A model generated the notes under the pieces. That model was not told the DNA's origin. It did no database searches and was given only the letters and a program-made list of their open reading frames with translations. The translations under genes and the position numbers were made by a program. From NCBI GenBank assembly GCA_019359505.1, contig JAHHHD010000014.1:1-64000 (forward strand): a DNA stretch of 64,000 nt, read 5' to 3'. Positions 1-9,139 of the stretch are shown piece after piece (position 1 is the stretch's first letter; the number at the start of each line of letters is the position of its first letter). The DNA comes from Drouetiella hepatica Uher 2000/2452 (GTDB lineage: Bacteria; Cyanobacteriota; Cyanobacteriia; Elainellales; Elainellaceae).

Positions 1-86
1 CCAAAGCGACTTTAGCTTTGAATTGGGTGCTGTGCTGTTTGCGTTTGTTCTGACTCATCAACTACTCCTAGCATAGGTTGGGCAGT

Positions 87-617
87 TTAGAGCTTAGTTA
101 CCTGTCCAGTTTTGGGGGGCCACCTCACATATTCGGCAAAGGTTGCAGCGTTGAGGGGCACAAATGCCTGGACGCTCTCGACAAACCAGCCCGGAAATTG
201 AGGCAAGATCTCATGGACTTGGGGAGCGCTGTCGTTATGCTGCGCTGTGCCGAAGCTTAACCATCCTTCTTCCTCCACAGGCGTGGTAGATTTGCAGTCT
301 GCGTCGCGGAGGAAATACAAGATGGGCGATCGTCTATCGAGTCGATCCGGTACTAGCTCGTCTTGGGTACAAATCGCCATGTAGAAGCCTGCTGTGGTCG
401 CAGGAGTGGTTGCCTCAACAGGGTGATATGCCTGAACCTGGTCGATATTCCAGTTCACGCTTCCCCAAACTTTGATGGTGTTCTCAACCGGAGGGGACTC
501 TGAGAACTCCAGCAGGTACTGTTCCCAGGCAGATTTTAGTTCAAGACCACCGGGCATTGGCATCGTTTCTCTAGAGGGATGGAGAGACCTGAAAACAAAG
601 TAGATGAGATATTGCAT
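87..617 (-). CDS. hypothetical protein, 176 aa
   Basis: I do not recognise a family. The product is a soluble, mildly acidic 176-residue protein with no signal peptide, no membrane segment and no obvious catalytic motif. Tryptophan and proline are frequent, and a segment near residues 70-110 alternates hydrophobic residues in the manner of a beta-rich fold. Composition and steady codon use look like a real gene. It starts with ATG and faces left, with about 250 bases separating it from the end of the next minus-strand gene, so it is probably transcribed separately. Function unknown. Confidence 0.55.
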   Translation of the reverse strand: MQYLIYFVFRSLHPSRETMPMPGGLELKSAWEQYLLEFSESPPVENTIKVWGSVNWNIDQVQAYHPVEATTPATTAGFYMAICTQDELVPDRLDRRSPILYFLRDADCKSTTPVEEEGWLSFGTAQHNDSAPQVHEILPQFPGWFVESVQAFVPLNAATFAEYVRWPPKTGQVTKL

Positions 618-871
618 GGTTTTCTACCAGGTATTGTTCAAGTTCCACGCTGAGTGTTAAATCTGTCTGGGTCGCTTTCAGGGTGTAAGCAGATTTTAAT
701 TGAGTTAATCCGATCGCTCAAAGTTGACAGGATTAAAGTACTATATCTTTTTTATTCATTTAACTTACTTTAGTTTGTTTCAAATGCTTTCTCTATCTGT
801 TTATAGCTCTGGTACAAAATCCATACAGAAATTAAATCTAAATTGATTTAGACTCATCATCATGAATTGTC

Positions 872-1069
872 TCAAATAGAGGAAGCATTGTAGAAACCGT
901 CATTGCTACCCAGTACGCTTTTCCTGTCAAATTGGTAGATCTGAATTAGCATGGCTTCATGTTTTCCTTCGTCGTAAAGCGATCGCAAGTCCTCAAAATA
1001 TTCCACAAAATATTCCAGATCGCCGGGAGTTGAGGTAAGTTCTCCCAATGCAATACCAGCTTCTATCAC
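872..1069 (-). CDS. small acidic hypothetical protein; frame opens further upstream
   Basis: No family recognised. From a GTG at 1069 the product is 65 residues, acidic and probably helical. The same frame stays open upstream to a CTG at 1141, whose last two bases fall in the TGA stop of the DUF262 gene (CTGA overlap), and the added residues also look protein-like. No ATG, GTG or TTG exists between 1141 and 1069. The natural product may therefore be about 89 residues, translationally coupled to the DUF262 gene and starting at CTG or at a mutated ATG. It could be a partner of the DUF262 protein or a decayed gene. Confidence 0.45.
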   Translation of the reverse strand: MIEAGIALGELTSTPGDLEYFVEYFEDLRSLYDEGKHEAMLIQIYQFDRKSVLGSNDGFYNASSI

Positions 1070-1137
1070 CCGGATATTGGTCAGGATTCCATTTGAGAGA
1101 TAAGCAGGAAAAGTTGTGCAATTAAAAAACTGATTTA

Positions 1138-3045
1138 TCAGCTGCTAGGACTTTGACCATTGGTGTTGAAAGTAGGAGTGAGTTTGTGTCCACTAGTAGC
1201 CGTGACTTGAGCAATGTCCTCAACCCAAGCAGCATCAGGCAAATCAGCTTGCGGCTCTGACAGGACATCCTGCACGATTGGCTTTCCGATCGCCTGAGCA
1301 ATCAGATTTAATAAAGCAGAGGTGCGCCGTTGGAAAAAGGTTCGAAAATCATCTGCTCTCATGGTGGTAGGGTCGATTAAGTGAGAGCGCAAAATGCCAT
1401 CCAGCCGCGATCGGGTCATGCCCTTTTGCTCAATTAAATGTAAGTATTGGCTAGGGGGACGACTACCAATTTCGTTATTAGTCCTGGCTGAGATCAAAGC
1501 CTTGTTCACAATGCTGTTTGAGAGTTTGTCGTCAATGCCGTGCGCTCGGCACCAGGCTTGTGGAAAGATATGGTGGCTGTCAATGCGCTCATGAAAATAC
1601 TTGGCATCGGTGATCGTCTCCCCACTGCTAAAATCGCGGGCACCCTGTTGAAGTAGTAAGACACAGAGTCCCCGAAATGCGGCACTTTGTCGATTTCGCA
1701 GCCGCAGTAAGCGCGCTGGCACAAAGTTGGACTCCAACAGCGTCGTTGGCTCGGCTCCACCCTTGATCCAGTGTGGTACTTCGGCTAGATCTCGCATCGC
1801 CTTATAGTGCGATGCACCCCCATACATCTCGCCAAATAAGCCGCACCAAAACCAGCGAATCAGCTTAGCGCGCACCTGCTCATTGTTAGTGCAATCGCCT
1901 AGGACTGTAAAGAAGGTCGCCAGCGCCATGATCTGAGCCGCATAGGGCAGGTCCCGCGCATCGAAAATCTTCTGTCCATGCAGTAAGCGCGCTGCCTCCT
2001 CAAATCCTTTCGTAATCGGTTCAGCCCAGGTTTTGTACTCGTGCAAGCTCAAGCTCAAGACGTGAGAACGACTATAGCGGGCCGGAATAACTTTGGTGCC
2101 TGCTGGCTCCAGGCTGGCTTGCAGGCGCCGTTGTTGCATCGCGACTAGAGTCACCGCTTGCAGAAAATCGGTATTGTCTACCACCTTAAGAATAGGTTGA
2201 CGCTGCAAGCGGCGTTGCCGCGTTGCCCAGTCATCTCGCAGGGAAAAGTTATCGGCAGCGTAGGCAGCGGTAATCAGGTCGAACAGCGTTAAGTCTTTGC
2301 CACTGGAGTTAACCTTCTCGAAAACTTGACACACCGCTTCTTTGGGTAACTCTTGGCGCAGCCGAATCAGTGGCACCTGGTAATGGTCGAAGCACTTGAT
2401 CACCTCAGCCTCAAAGCGATCGAGCCGCTGGAGCTTCTCGCTGTTGTAGTGCCAGTAGCAGGAGTATTTCGATCGCCACTCGGAGTATTGAAAGATCTTC
2501 GAGACTGGAAATAGCCCTAGCTTATATTCCTGCTCAGGCGAGGAGCAATCAATAACTTTGCTGCCGTTTTGCCGGAGCGTTCGATCTTCCGATAAGCCCA
2601 GGATGGCTTCCTCGCGATCGGTCGGGGGGTAGTCGAGCGCCTTGTCAATGTCGATATAGTACCAACGACGCAAAGGCTTTTTACTCAAGCTATCTCGAGT
2701 GGCGACCGGCTGTTCAGCCAGAAGGGTCTGAAATAGGGTAGTCAGCCGTTGCTGTCCATCTAGAATCAGCAGAGTTGGCTGGGGGGGTGGCTCTATATGC
2801 ACACCTTCAGGTAGGCGGGGCTTGAATCGTACCTTAGGATTACCCAGTTGCAGTAAGATAACCACTCCGACCGGATAAGCTAGGGAAATACTACCGAGCA
2901 AGCCGCGCACCTGAGTGTCATCCCAGACCCAGTTACGCTGGAAATCCGGTAGTTGAATTCTGCCTTGCTCAATGCCACGCAGCAGATCCAGCAGGGCTTC
3001 CTTGCTCAGGTCATACGTGGTGATTGGATTGGTCATGAAGCGCAC
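1138..3045 (-). CDS. DUF262 / HNH-type GmrSD-like protein, 635 aa
   Basis: The N-terminal half carries DUF262 hallmarks: a P-D-F-Q-R motif at residues 33-37 and D-G-Q-Q-R at 96-100, which in GmrS/SspE-type proteins form the nucleotide-binding and hydrolysis site of a ParB-like fold. Near residues 490-495 is H-H-I-F-P-Q followed by spaced asparagines, matching the HNH-type nuclease half (DUF1524/GmrD-like). Single-chain proteins of this design are known or suspected nucleotide-dependent restriction enzymes against modified phage DNA. This is inferred from motifs. ATG at 3036 (residue 4) is an alternative start. A small ORF overlaps its stop downstream; no methyltransferase or phosphorothioation genes are nearby. 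Confidence 0.85.
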   Translation of the reverse strand: MRFMTNPITTYDLSKEALLDLLRGIEQGRIQLPDFQRNWVWDDTQVRGLLGSISLAYPVGVVILLQLGNPKVRFKPRLPEGVHIEPPPQPTLLILDGQQRLTTLFQTLLAEQPVATRDSLSKKPLRRWYYIDIDKALDYPPTDREEAILGLSEDRTLRQNGSKVIDCSSPEQEYKLGLFPVSKIFQYSEWRSKYSCYWHYNSEKLQRLDRFEAEVIKCFDHYQVPLIRLRQELPKEAVCQVFEKVNSSGKDLTLFDLITAAYAADNFSLRDDWATRQRRLQRQPILKVVDNTDFLQAVTLVAMQQRRLQASLEPAGTKVIPARYSRSHVLSLSLHEYKTWAEPITKGFEEAARLLHGQKIFDARDLPYAAQIMALATFFTVLGDCTNNEQVRAKLIRWFWCGLFGEMYGGASHYKAMRDLAEVPHWIKGGAEPTTLLESNFVPARLLRLRNRQSAAFRGLCVLLLQQGARDFSSGETITDAKYFHERIDSHHIFPQAWCRAHGIDDKLSNSIVNKALISARTNNEIGSRPPSQYLHLIEQKGMTRSRLDGILRSHLIDPTTMRADDFRTFFQRRTSALLNLIAQAIGKPIVQDVLSEPQADLPDAAWVEDIAQVTATSGHKLTPTFNTNGQSPSS

Positions 3046-3520
3046 TGATAGTAAGAGAAGACGGCATTGGGCAGAGCAATAGCAAGACGGGTCGCGCTAG
3101 GTTGAGTTCTAACATTTCCCTTTTGTCAATACAGACGTTCTGGAATACCTCAATTAAAGAACCCTCCCTACAGAAGAGCAAGCAGATGCTGGCGTCGCGC
3201 CAGAGTTTGTCCATTTTGTAACGAAAGTAACAGACAGAATCGTCATTGAATAGGGTGAGGAATCTCCTCGTTGGATTGCTAGGAGAAGCTCTATCTCTGC
3301 TGTCCTTGATAAAACCAGCGACCTACACTGGACTGCGAACACGAATAAATCTCTGTCATGACTGCGTGTCTCTCCCCTGCTTGGTGTAGACAACAATGTG
3401 GGACATTCCCCTCTGACAGCTCTGCTTCCCTTTTATTCGGCGCTTACATAAGAAACAGGATCTTGTACATAAGAAATTAGGCGATCGCCTTAATTAAATT
3501 CAGTGCTCTGCACGCTCATC
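3046..3520. other. intergenic stretch without a convincing gene
   Basis: Short overlapping minus-strand reading frames occur here but lack family resemblance, good start contexts and consistent composition. The only clear structure is a pair of 12-bp repeats at its right end (3445-3476), described separately. Confidence 0.5.
3445..3476 (+). repeat. two direct copies of the gtacataagaaa repeat
   Basis: Copies at 3445-3455 (tacataagaaa) and 3465-3476 (gtacataagaaa) are spaced 20 bp apart, about two helical turns. They lie beside the DUF6788 gene. The same motif recurs at 3964-4058, 19035-19136 and 19221-19309. There is no inverted partner immediately to the left, so this is a half site compared with the others. 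Confidence 0.75.
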
Positions 3521-3862
3521 TTATTCAACTTGCCGCAGTTGCTTACCCACGTAGCGGCTGATAAGCTTGCCTTCGTTTCGCCAATAGGCGTACCAGTAGG
3601 GACCATGCAATACCCCATTTACTCCGGCACACTTGCAACCAATCTTGCCACAACGGATTCGCTCCAACTGGTAGAGGCGTTCTCCGATACGCTGTGCTTC
3701 CACAACTTCCCGACCTTTTGCCCCGACTGGTTCCGGAGAGGTTGATTGTTGTTCTAGAGTTTGGACGATCGCCCCCAGTTCTGCATAGAGTTGCTTTGCC
3801 TGATCCAGGTTGAGCTGACCCAGCATAGAACGGAGTTTAGCGAAGTCAGGAGGTTTGGACAT
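3521..3862 (-). CDS. DUF6788 family protein, 113 aa
   Basis: The sequence matches my recollection of the small cyanobacterial DUF6788 family: a helical N-terminal half (residues 5-40), a conserved G-R-E-V-V-E region near 50, then C71-G-K-I-G-C76-K-C78 and H86-G-P-Y-W-Y-A-Y-W, ending in a basic Y-V-G-K tail. The cysteine cluster suggests metal binding or nucleic-acid contact; the biochemical function is not established. The gene stands alone and is bracketed by oppositely oriented pairs of the 12-bp repeat at 3445-3476 and 3964-3996. It could therefore be cargo of, or a protein acting on, a small mobile unit. That link is inference from position only. Confidence 0.75.
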   Translation of the reverse strand: MSKPPDFAKLRSMLGQLNLDQAKQLYAELGAIVQTLEQQSTSPEPVGAKGREVVEAQRIGERLYQLERIRCGKIGCKCAGVNGVLHGPYWYAYWRNEGKLISRYVGKQLRQVE

Positions 3863-3963
3863 AGGGTCTTAGGTATATGGTCATTTCTCGGGTATGAGGG
3901 AAGTCAGCGAAACAAGGTCCATATCGTGAAGGGCGGAGAGCTGAGGAAACTCGTTAGATAAAA

Positions 3964-4058
3964 TTTCTTATGTACAAAACCTAAAATCTTATGTAACGCT
4001 GAAATAGCGTGTGCTAGACCGAAGGTGTACACAAGAAAAAAGGACAGTACATAAGAAA
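3964..4058. repeat. inverted cluster of the 12-bp repeat (two left, two right)
   Basis: Reverse-oriented copies lie at 3964-3975 (tttcttatgtac) and about 3987-3996 (degenerate, tcttatgta). Forward copies lie at 4027-4038 (gtacacaagaaa) and 4047-4058 (gtacataagaaa). Spacing within pairs is about 20 bp and the whole unit is 95 bp, the same plan as the two clusters near 19.1-19.3 kb. A recombinase-binding site or element end is possible; function not known. Confidence 0.75.
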
Positions 4059-4175
4059 CCTGAAGCAGATCCTGTAACTTGCAGAAACGGAGTGATTTCC
4101 AATGGCTTCACGCTTATAAACACTTCAACTTTTCCTTAAACTTGAAACTGCGAGAAACCTCACGTAACATCTGGG

Positions 4176-6143
4176 TCAATCAGACGATCGCGAGGATTCA
4201 GCCCGAGCTGTATGGGCCAATTGCTCCAACCAGTGCATTAACTCCCAGTCACTCAGTAGGTCTAGAGCCTCTTTGCCAAAACGTTGCTGAAGGTCATGAC
4301 GGGTTTGCTCATGCGACCATGCCAATTGCTGAATCTGTAATGTAGTGGCAGCGAGTAATGTTGAGCGATCGCCAGGCTGTTCTGTCAGTAGAGAAAGCTG
4401 AAGCTGATTCAGATTGAGAACATTAGGGTTGACCTGTGCCCAAGCCATCGCTTCGGCAATTAAAATCGGGTCACCCGAGTCTAAGAATTGCTGCATGCGA
4501 GCAATATGACGCTGTTGGACTGCCTCAGCCTTGACGCGCTGATGCTGAGATTGAGTCATTCGAGCCGCTTCCTGAATGGCGTCTTGCTGAGCTTTGAGAT
4601 TAAACAAAGCTTGTTGAACGTACAGAGCACCATGAGATGAATCTGAGGTAGGAAGATGCCCATCAGAGTTTGCGGGAGAATTACCATCGGTAGGAGCGGT
4701 GTTGGAGGGAGCATAATCGCTCAAAGCTATGCAGGAAGGGTTATCACCATCATTGATAGGTAATAAGCTTGGAGGACTGAGGCAGTTAGACACGCCATCA
4801 GCGTGATCTAACTGCCTGTCTATTTCGAGACTTGGGGGGTCTGGGGGGTTTTCCACAGGCAAGCCATACTCATCCGTTGGGCTTTGAACTGAGTCGATGC
4901 CAAAGTAGGTGGGATGCCAAAGATCTCGATGACGGTAAAGGGATGCACCACCAAGGCTGTACTTTAGTAATGCTTGAAACCGAGCAGTTGCGCGGATGGG
5001 TAAACTATTTTTCTCCAGCATGTCTGCGATCGCTTTTCTAATACGATCTCTAGTGGCTGCAGATTGTCGTTGATTCCAAGAGGGAGATTGGTCGATTGCA
5101 GCTGCTAACTCTGGATCTTGGATTCCAGGCTTTTGTTTTTTACTTTGGTCGCCGAAGTGGAAGTAGTGGCTATTCTCAATGCAGCGTGCCCATTCCTCAG
5201 CTCGATGTTCAATCTCATGTTGATGCCGGCACCATTCTTGGTAACCGGGTAGGGATTGAGCAACTTCGATAATTTCACTGACTAACGTTTGTCCCTGTAG
5301 CGGCTCTCCACCTGAAAGAATGTGGTGAAAGATGTATGCACGTAAGGTAATACGTCCTAAAAGTCGGTTGGTCTGTCCACGACCTGTCCAACCTAGTTCG
5401 ATCTCGGCGTTCAAGTCATTGACAAATTTTTCTGCTTTGCCTGAGATCCCGAAATGCTTCCGTTTAGCTTGCTTCAGAATTTGCTTAAGTGTTCTACTGT
5501 CGATGTCATTACGCTGTTGGGTATGGTTCCAGCATCTGACAAAAGTTTGAGCATCACTCCAGATAGGCTGATGTGCGCCGTCTAGAAGATATGAACCGAT
5601 TTGCAACGGGAGTCGATGAGCATTAAATAGACTCAGGGTACCGTCCGTTGCATAGGGTTTAGGGTTAGGAAAAACTTCAAGTTGTCCAGGTTGAAGTTTG
5701 AATCCGGCATTTTCGAGTAGGCAGGCAAGGGCGATCGCCAACTGCCAAGAACTTTGGACTTGCTGAAATGGAAAATAGAGGTGCAGACCGCCGCTGTAGC
5801 TAGAAGTGCAGCTGACATAGCTCACGAGTCCAAGTGGTTCGAGTGCCGCAACAATCCGCGAGATAGCTAAAGGATCTCGCTTTGGATGATATGCGCTGCT
5901 AGTGTCAATGTCGAGAAGGCAATAACTTGTCTCAGCACCGAAGCGAACACCGTAGAGAAAAGCCCCTTGCAAAATGAGGCGATCGCCTAGGGGGTGACGA
6001 CTTTCGGTTTTCCACTCAACCTGCGCATCTAGATTCGGATAGTCTGCCCAAATGTAGTCGAAGCGATGGGGAAAGAGCGCAAGAGATTCATTATTCCATT
6101 CTTGGATGTATTGGAAGCAATTGGTCGGTTGAGTAGTAATCAT
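4176..6143 (-). CDS. plasmid-type AEP (primase-like) protein, 655 aa
   Basis: The N-terminal 160 residues show the archaeo-eukaryotic primase pattern: D78-I-D80 (metal-binding DxD), S117-G-G-L-H121 (sxH nucleotide-binding motif) and an acidic residue in L-E156-V-F-P, the third catalytic position. Proteins like this occur on cyanobacterial plasmids and are inferred to prime plasmid DNA synthesis. The middle (about 235-420) looks like a helical DNA-binding or PriCT-like region, and the rest is low-complexity and Gln-rich. It is divergent from the initiator-like gene across the iteron array, consistent with a shared replication module. No helicase motif is visible in this chain. The start ATG at 6143 is followed directly by the conserved region. 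Confidence 0.75.
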   Translation of the reverse strand: MITTQPTNCFQYIQEWNNESLALFPHRFDYIWADYPNLDAQVEWKTESRHPLGDRLILQGAFLYGVRFGAETSYCLLDIDTSSAYHPKRDPLAISRIVAALEPLGLVSYVSCTSSYSGGLHLYFPFQQVQSSWQLAIALACLLENAGFKLQPGQLEVFPNPKPYATDGTLSLFNAHRLPLQIGSYLLDGAHQPIWSDAQTFVRCWNHTQQRNDIDSRTLKQILKQAKRKHFGISGKAEKFVNDLNAEIELGWTGRGQTNRLLGRITLRAYIFHHILSGGEPLQGQTLVSEIIEVAQSLPGYQEWCRHQHEIEHRAEEWARCIENSHYFHFGDQSKKQKPGIQDPELAAAIDQSPSWNQRQSAATRDRIRKAIADMLEKNSLPIRATARFQALLKYSLGGASLYRHRDLWHPTYFGIDSVQSPTDEYGLPVENPPDPPSLEIDRQLDHADGVSNCLSPPSLLPINDGDNPSCIALSDYAPSNTAPTDGNSPANSDGHLPTSDSSHGALYVQQALFNLKAQQDAIQEAARMTQSQHQRVKAEAVQQRHIARMQQFLDSGDPILIAEAMAWAQVNPNVLNLNQLQLSLLTEQPGDRSTLLAATTLQIQQLAWSHEQTRHDLQQRFGKEALDLLSDWELMHWLEQLAHTARAESSRSSD

Positions 6144-7048
6144 ATTGGCTCCATTTCAATGGAACCGGCTCAGATATTTCCTGTCTAGACTCGTTTAACC
6201 TCAATCTCCTAATTACCTGTAAATTCATTGCAACAAACATTACTGGTTGATTAAACCAATAAAAACTTGCTAAGGCAGTTCAAGCTTCAGCAAATACTAT
6301 TGCATGATGAACTACTAGGACTGCTATCATGCAGATGCACGAATCTGGTCGAAGAAATGGCTGTTTCTTCAACTAGAGCTTAGGAAACCGGGGCAAGTGA
6401 GACTTTGGCGAGGCTCCGTCCCGGTTTCTTAGCGACTGTAAGTAGATAGTATCTGGTACTTTAGGTCAAATTTATCTAAACAATGGCTTATAGAAAACCA
6501 CTGCATCATGGTGTGTAAAGCTCCAAACAACGAAACTTCATAGCCTTTACTTTCTCTAGAACAGAAGAACTAGAAGCAGATGCAATCTATTAAACACCTA
6601 AATTTTCTTCATGAAACATGCTGAAATCTTCTGTGCAGGCACTTTACGCGGGAGTGACAGAACCAGGATACGCCGGAATGATAGAGTCATTCATACGCCG
6701 GAATGACAGAACATAGATGTAATATCCTCTGGAGTGATATACCAAGTTATACGTGGGAGTGATAGAACAACTGCTCTAATGTCTTTAGAAAATACGTTTT
6801 AGTAGAGAGTTTTCTAAAGCTGTACGTGGGAGTGACAGACTAGGTTATACGTGGGAGTGATAGAACTGATTCCACCTGTGCGTGGGAGTGACAGAGATAT
6901 TTATACGCGGAAGTGATAGAGTCTGAGGACAAAAACATACGCGGGAATGATAGAACTCCCAATGGTCAAATCTAGAGCAATCTTGAGCATATGAGATCTA
7001 AATTCGTTACATCTAGTAAGATTCTTCAATGCTTACTTCTCTACCCCT
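6144..7048. promoter_or_regulatory. candidate replication origin region
   Basis: This 905-bp stretch separates the divergent primase-like and initiator-like genes and holds no gene. Its right half contains the iteron array (6645-6956) and a 10-bp inverted repeat, ctttagaaaa at 6783-6792 and ttttctaaag at 6810-6819, in an A+T-rich gap within the array. The left half is A+T-rich without clear repeats. The arrangement of iterons next to an initiator gene is that of iteron-controlled plasmid origins. Confidence 0.7.
6645..6956 (+). repeat. iteron array, about ten copies of an 18-19 bp repeat
   Basis: Direct repeats with consensus tacgcgggagtgatagaac start at 6645, 6669, 6694, 6750, 6823, 6848, 6879, 6904 and 6938, with a degenerate copy around 6726. 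Variation is confined to positions such as cgc/cgt, ggg/cgg and gat/gac. Spacing is about 24-34 bp except for the gap between 6768 and 6823. All copies point the same way, towards the initiator gene, as expected for Rep-binding iterons that set copy number. Confidence 0.9.
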
Positions 7049-8143
7049 ATGACTTTGAGTAAAAAAGACCTAACGTTTCCGGTCGATGGACAGTTACTCA
7101 TGGTGTTGCCTAGAGCCGCAGCGTCAGTCAACAATCCAGATGTTCGTCTACCCATTCTGCGTTCTGATGGAGATGGGTGCTACCTAGAGATGCGCGTTGA
7201 GGCAGACACGGATGATGCTGGTGAAGTTGCGCTGACGCGGCGTGTTCCCCTCGAAGATTTGACGACAGATGAGTGGGAAGAATTTAAACAGCAGTACGAT
7301 AACCTCGATTTAGAAGCACTAGTTGATCAGGGAATCGGCAAGGGACTTGAAAAAATTCAGGATCGCAAAATTCAGCGTCTGTTTGTAGCACTGTTGACCT
7401 TCCTCAATCCTCGCCAGGTTGGAATTGTGTTGTATTTCTACAAACTGGCAGCCGAACAGAAGAACGGTCCAGTTGTGACATTTCGCTCGAATGACCTGTT
7501 GGAGAGTCTAGGTTACTCGCGTACTAAAGGAGGTAGCTTTCACGCTAAAGTGCGATCGCAGCTCAACCGCGACTTAGTGGCACTCCATAGAGTTGAATTG
7601 GTATTGGCTAAATCTTTGAGGGAAGGCGACAAGATTGGGGCGGAAGTCATCATTAAGAGTATTCTGCGGATAAAAAGCTACAAAATAGAAAATCTCTCAA
7701 GAGACTTCGATCTCGCAAAGGCTGCGGACTATACCTATGAGTTAGCAGATTCATACACAGTCTCTTTGGAGTTTTTTGAGGGACCTAGCCGGACAGGAGA
7801 CTACGTTTTGTTTGCTGGAGATGTAGACATTACGCAAAAACTTGGCAACAACACGAAAAATGACTACAAAACTAAGCTTCTACTTTATCTGGCAAGCCGT
7901 TTAAAGTGGGACTCTCCCCAAGGTGGGCAATATTTAATGATTTCTAAACAGTATTTGTTTAAAAACCTTGACCTCTTAGGTAGCAATTCTTCACGCAATA
8001 ATCAAATTTTCTGGCGCACTGTTGAAGAATTACAGCAAAAGGGATACATTCTCGGCGCTCAGGAACTACCTGGTAAAAGAAAAACGCCTACAATTCAGTT
8101 TCAAATCAATTCTGAAAGGCTGCGACCAAACACCAATCCGTAA
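7049..8143 (+). CDS. probable plasmid replication initiator, 364 aa
   Basis: I assign this from context plus general resemblance. The 364-residue protein has two winged-helix-like segments (about residues 110-200 and 260-350), with a helix around S-N-D-L-L-E-S-L-G-Y-S and a repeated design typical of RepB/TrfA-type initiators. It follows directly downstream of an iteron array with the same orientation. An initiator would bind the iterons, melt the A+T-rich flank and recruit host helicase. No nickase or polymerase motifs are seen, which argues against rolling-circle replication. A transcriptional regulator is the main alternative. Confidence 0.7.
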   Translation: MTLSKKDLTFPVDGQLLMVLPRAAASVNNPDVRLPILRSDGDGCYLEMRVEADTDDAGEVALTRRVPLEDLTTDEWEEFKQQYDNLDLEALVDQGIGKGLEKIQDRKIQRLFVALLTFLNPRQVGIVLYFYKLAAEQKNGPVVTFRSNDLLESLGYSRTKGGSFHAKVRSQLNRDLVALHRVELVLAKSLREGDKIGAEVIIKSILRIKSYKIENLSRDFDLAKAADYTYELADSYTVSLEFFEGPSRTGDYVLFAGDVDITQKLGNNTKNDYKTKLLLYLASRLKWDSPQGGQYLMISKQYLFKNLDLLGSNSSRNNQIFWRTVEELQQKGYILGAQELPGKRKTPTIQFQINSERLRPNTNP

Positions 8144-8748
8144 TTGAATTCTTCGCTATCAAAGTTATTACTATTGCACCTATCTAATCTCTTGTGTACG
8201 ATGCGATATTTCTTGCATCAACATTCTGAACCGTTTTTGAGACAGGGGCTGAAATCTGCATCCAGTTCTACAGCAATTAGAAGGTGATTTCATTAAGGGC
8301 TATCACGCTGAGGAGGATAGAGCAGAATTTGACTCTTGGTAGGAGCAGCAGAAGCAGCTCAGATATGTCTGGCTAATACATCGGCTATTGGAGCCTTGGA
8401 GCAAGTAGCTAGTCTGATAGAAGGATTTGAAAGCCTCTACGGTTAGAAATGCTAACGACGTCTATTGGACACTCAGAAGTATCCACAGGCAGCAGAAAAT
8501 GTGGAGCGGGCGATCGTGAAAGTGCAGCAGTGAAATCTTTCCGACCAGAACAGATGAAGCCACGACATAATTGATAAACCTTGGCAACGCCTTCATGAGC
8601 AGAGCTGGATACACACTAAATCGGCTTAAGAGCTAAGAAATTTTCCCTGACAGCTATTGCAAAGATAGTTAGGGTTCTTCACTGCAGGGTTAATTCCTGG
8701 CGATCGCAACTGTTTCGCAAAAAGAGCAGCTCGTTTTTTCTGTTGATG
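8144..8748. other. gene-poor stretch, possible decayed coding DNA
   Basis: No intact gene. Between about 8280 and 8530 the plus strand reads as protein-like pieces in two alternating frames interrupted by stops (for example an Ala-rich helical stretch around 8347-8445), which suggests an old, frameshifted gene. I cannot name a family for it. Confidence 0.35.
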
Positions 8749-8967
8749 TTAAGCATCGTTACCCTCCTGAGGTATCTCTGACTCCTCTAGCTCTCGCTCT
8801 TTCTGACGCATCCACGGTTCAAGAGCTTCTTCCATGGCTGCTCCATGGTCGATCCCTAGTTGGGCACAGAGTCCCTTGAAGTGCCGCGCCATTTTTTTGG
8901 GAATGTGCCCACGCACTGCCTCGTAATTGGAGTCATCCTTCTTGCTCACAGGTTCGAAATCATTCAT
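8749..8967 (-). CDS. small plasmid-type protein, RHH-like, 72 aa
   Basis: The core R-G-H-I-P-K-K followed by two short helices (residues 20-52) resembles ribbon-helix-helix DNA-binding proteins of plasmid copy-control, partition or antitoxin type. The tail is acidic and charged. It stands alone between the initiator gene and the duplicated cassette and has an ATG start. The assignment rests on size and pattern; no partner toxin gene is adjacent. Role in DNA binding is inference. Confidence 0.5.
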   Translation of the reverse strand: MNDFEPVSKKDDSNYEAVRGHIPKKMARHFKGLCAQLGIDHGAAMEEALEPWMRQKERELEESEIPQEGNDA

Positions 8968-9139
8968 TTCATGTGGTGTTTCGAGTTGATCTTCTCACAT
9001 TGTTCCTAATTTTCTTTTAGTTACGACTTCGTAACTTCGTAACTGAGCTATAATACTATTGGTTTCGATTCCAAAAAATTTGATAGTTAGAGGAAACAGC
9101 TTTTTGCAGTCGGTCAGCATCTTTCGCTAAGAAACTATT

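Noticed and set aside
3011-3396. Two overlapping minus-strand frames upstream of the DUF262 gene
   Set aside because: No family resemblance, no good start context, and they overlap each other; composition looks non-coding.
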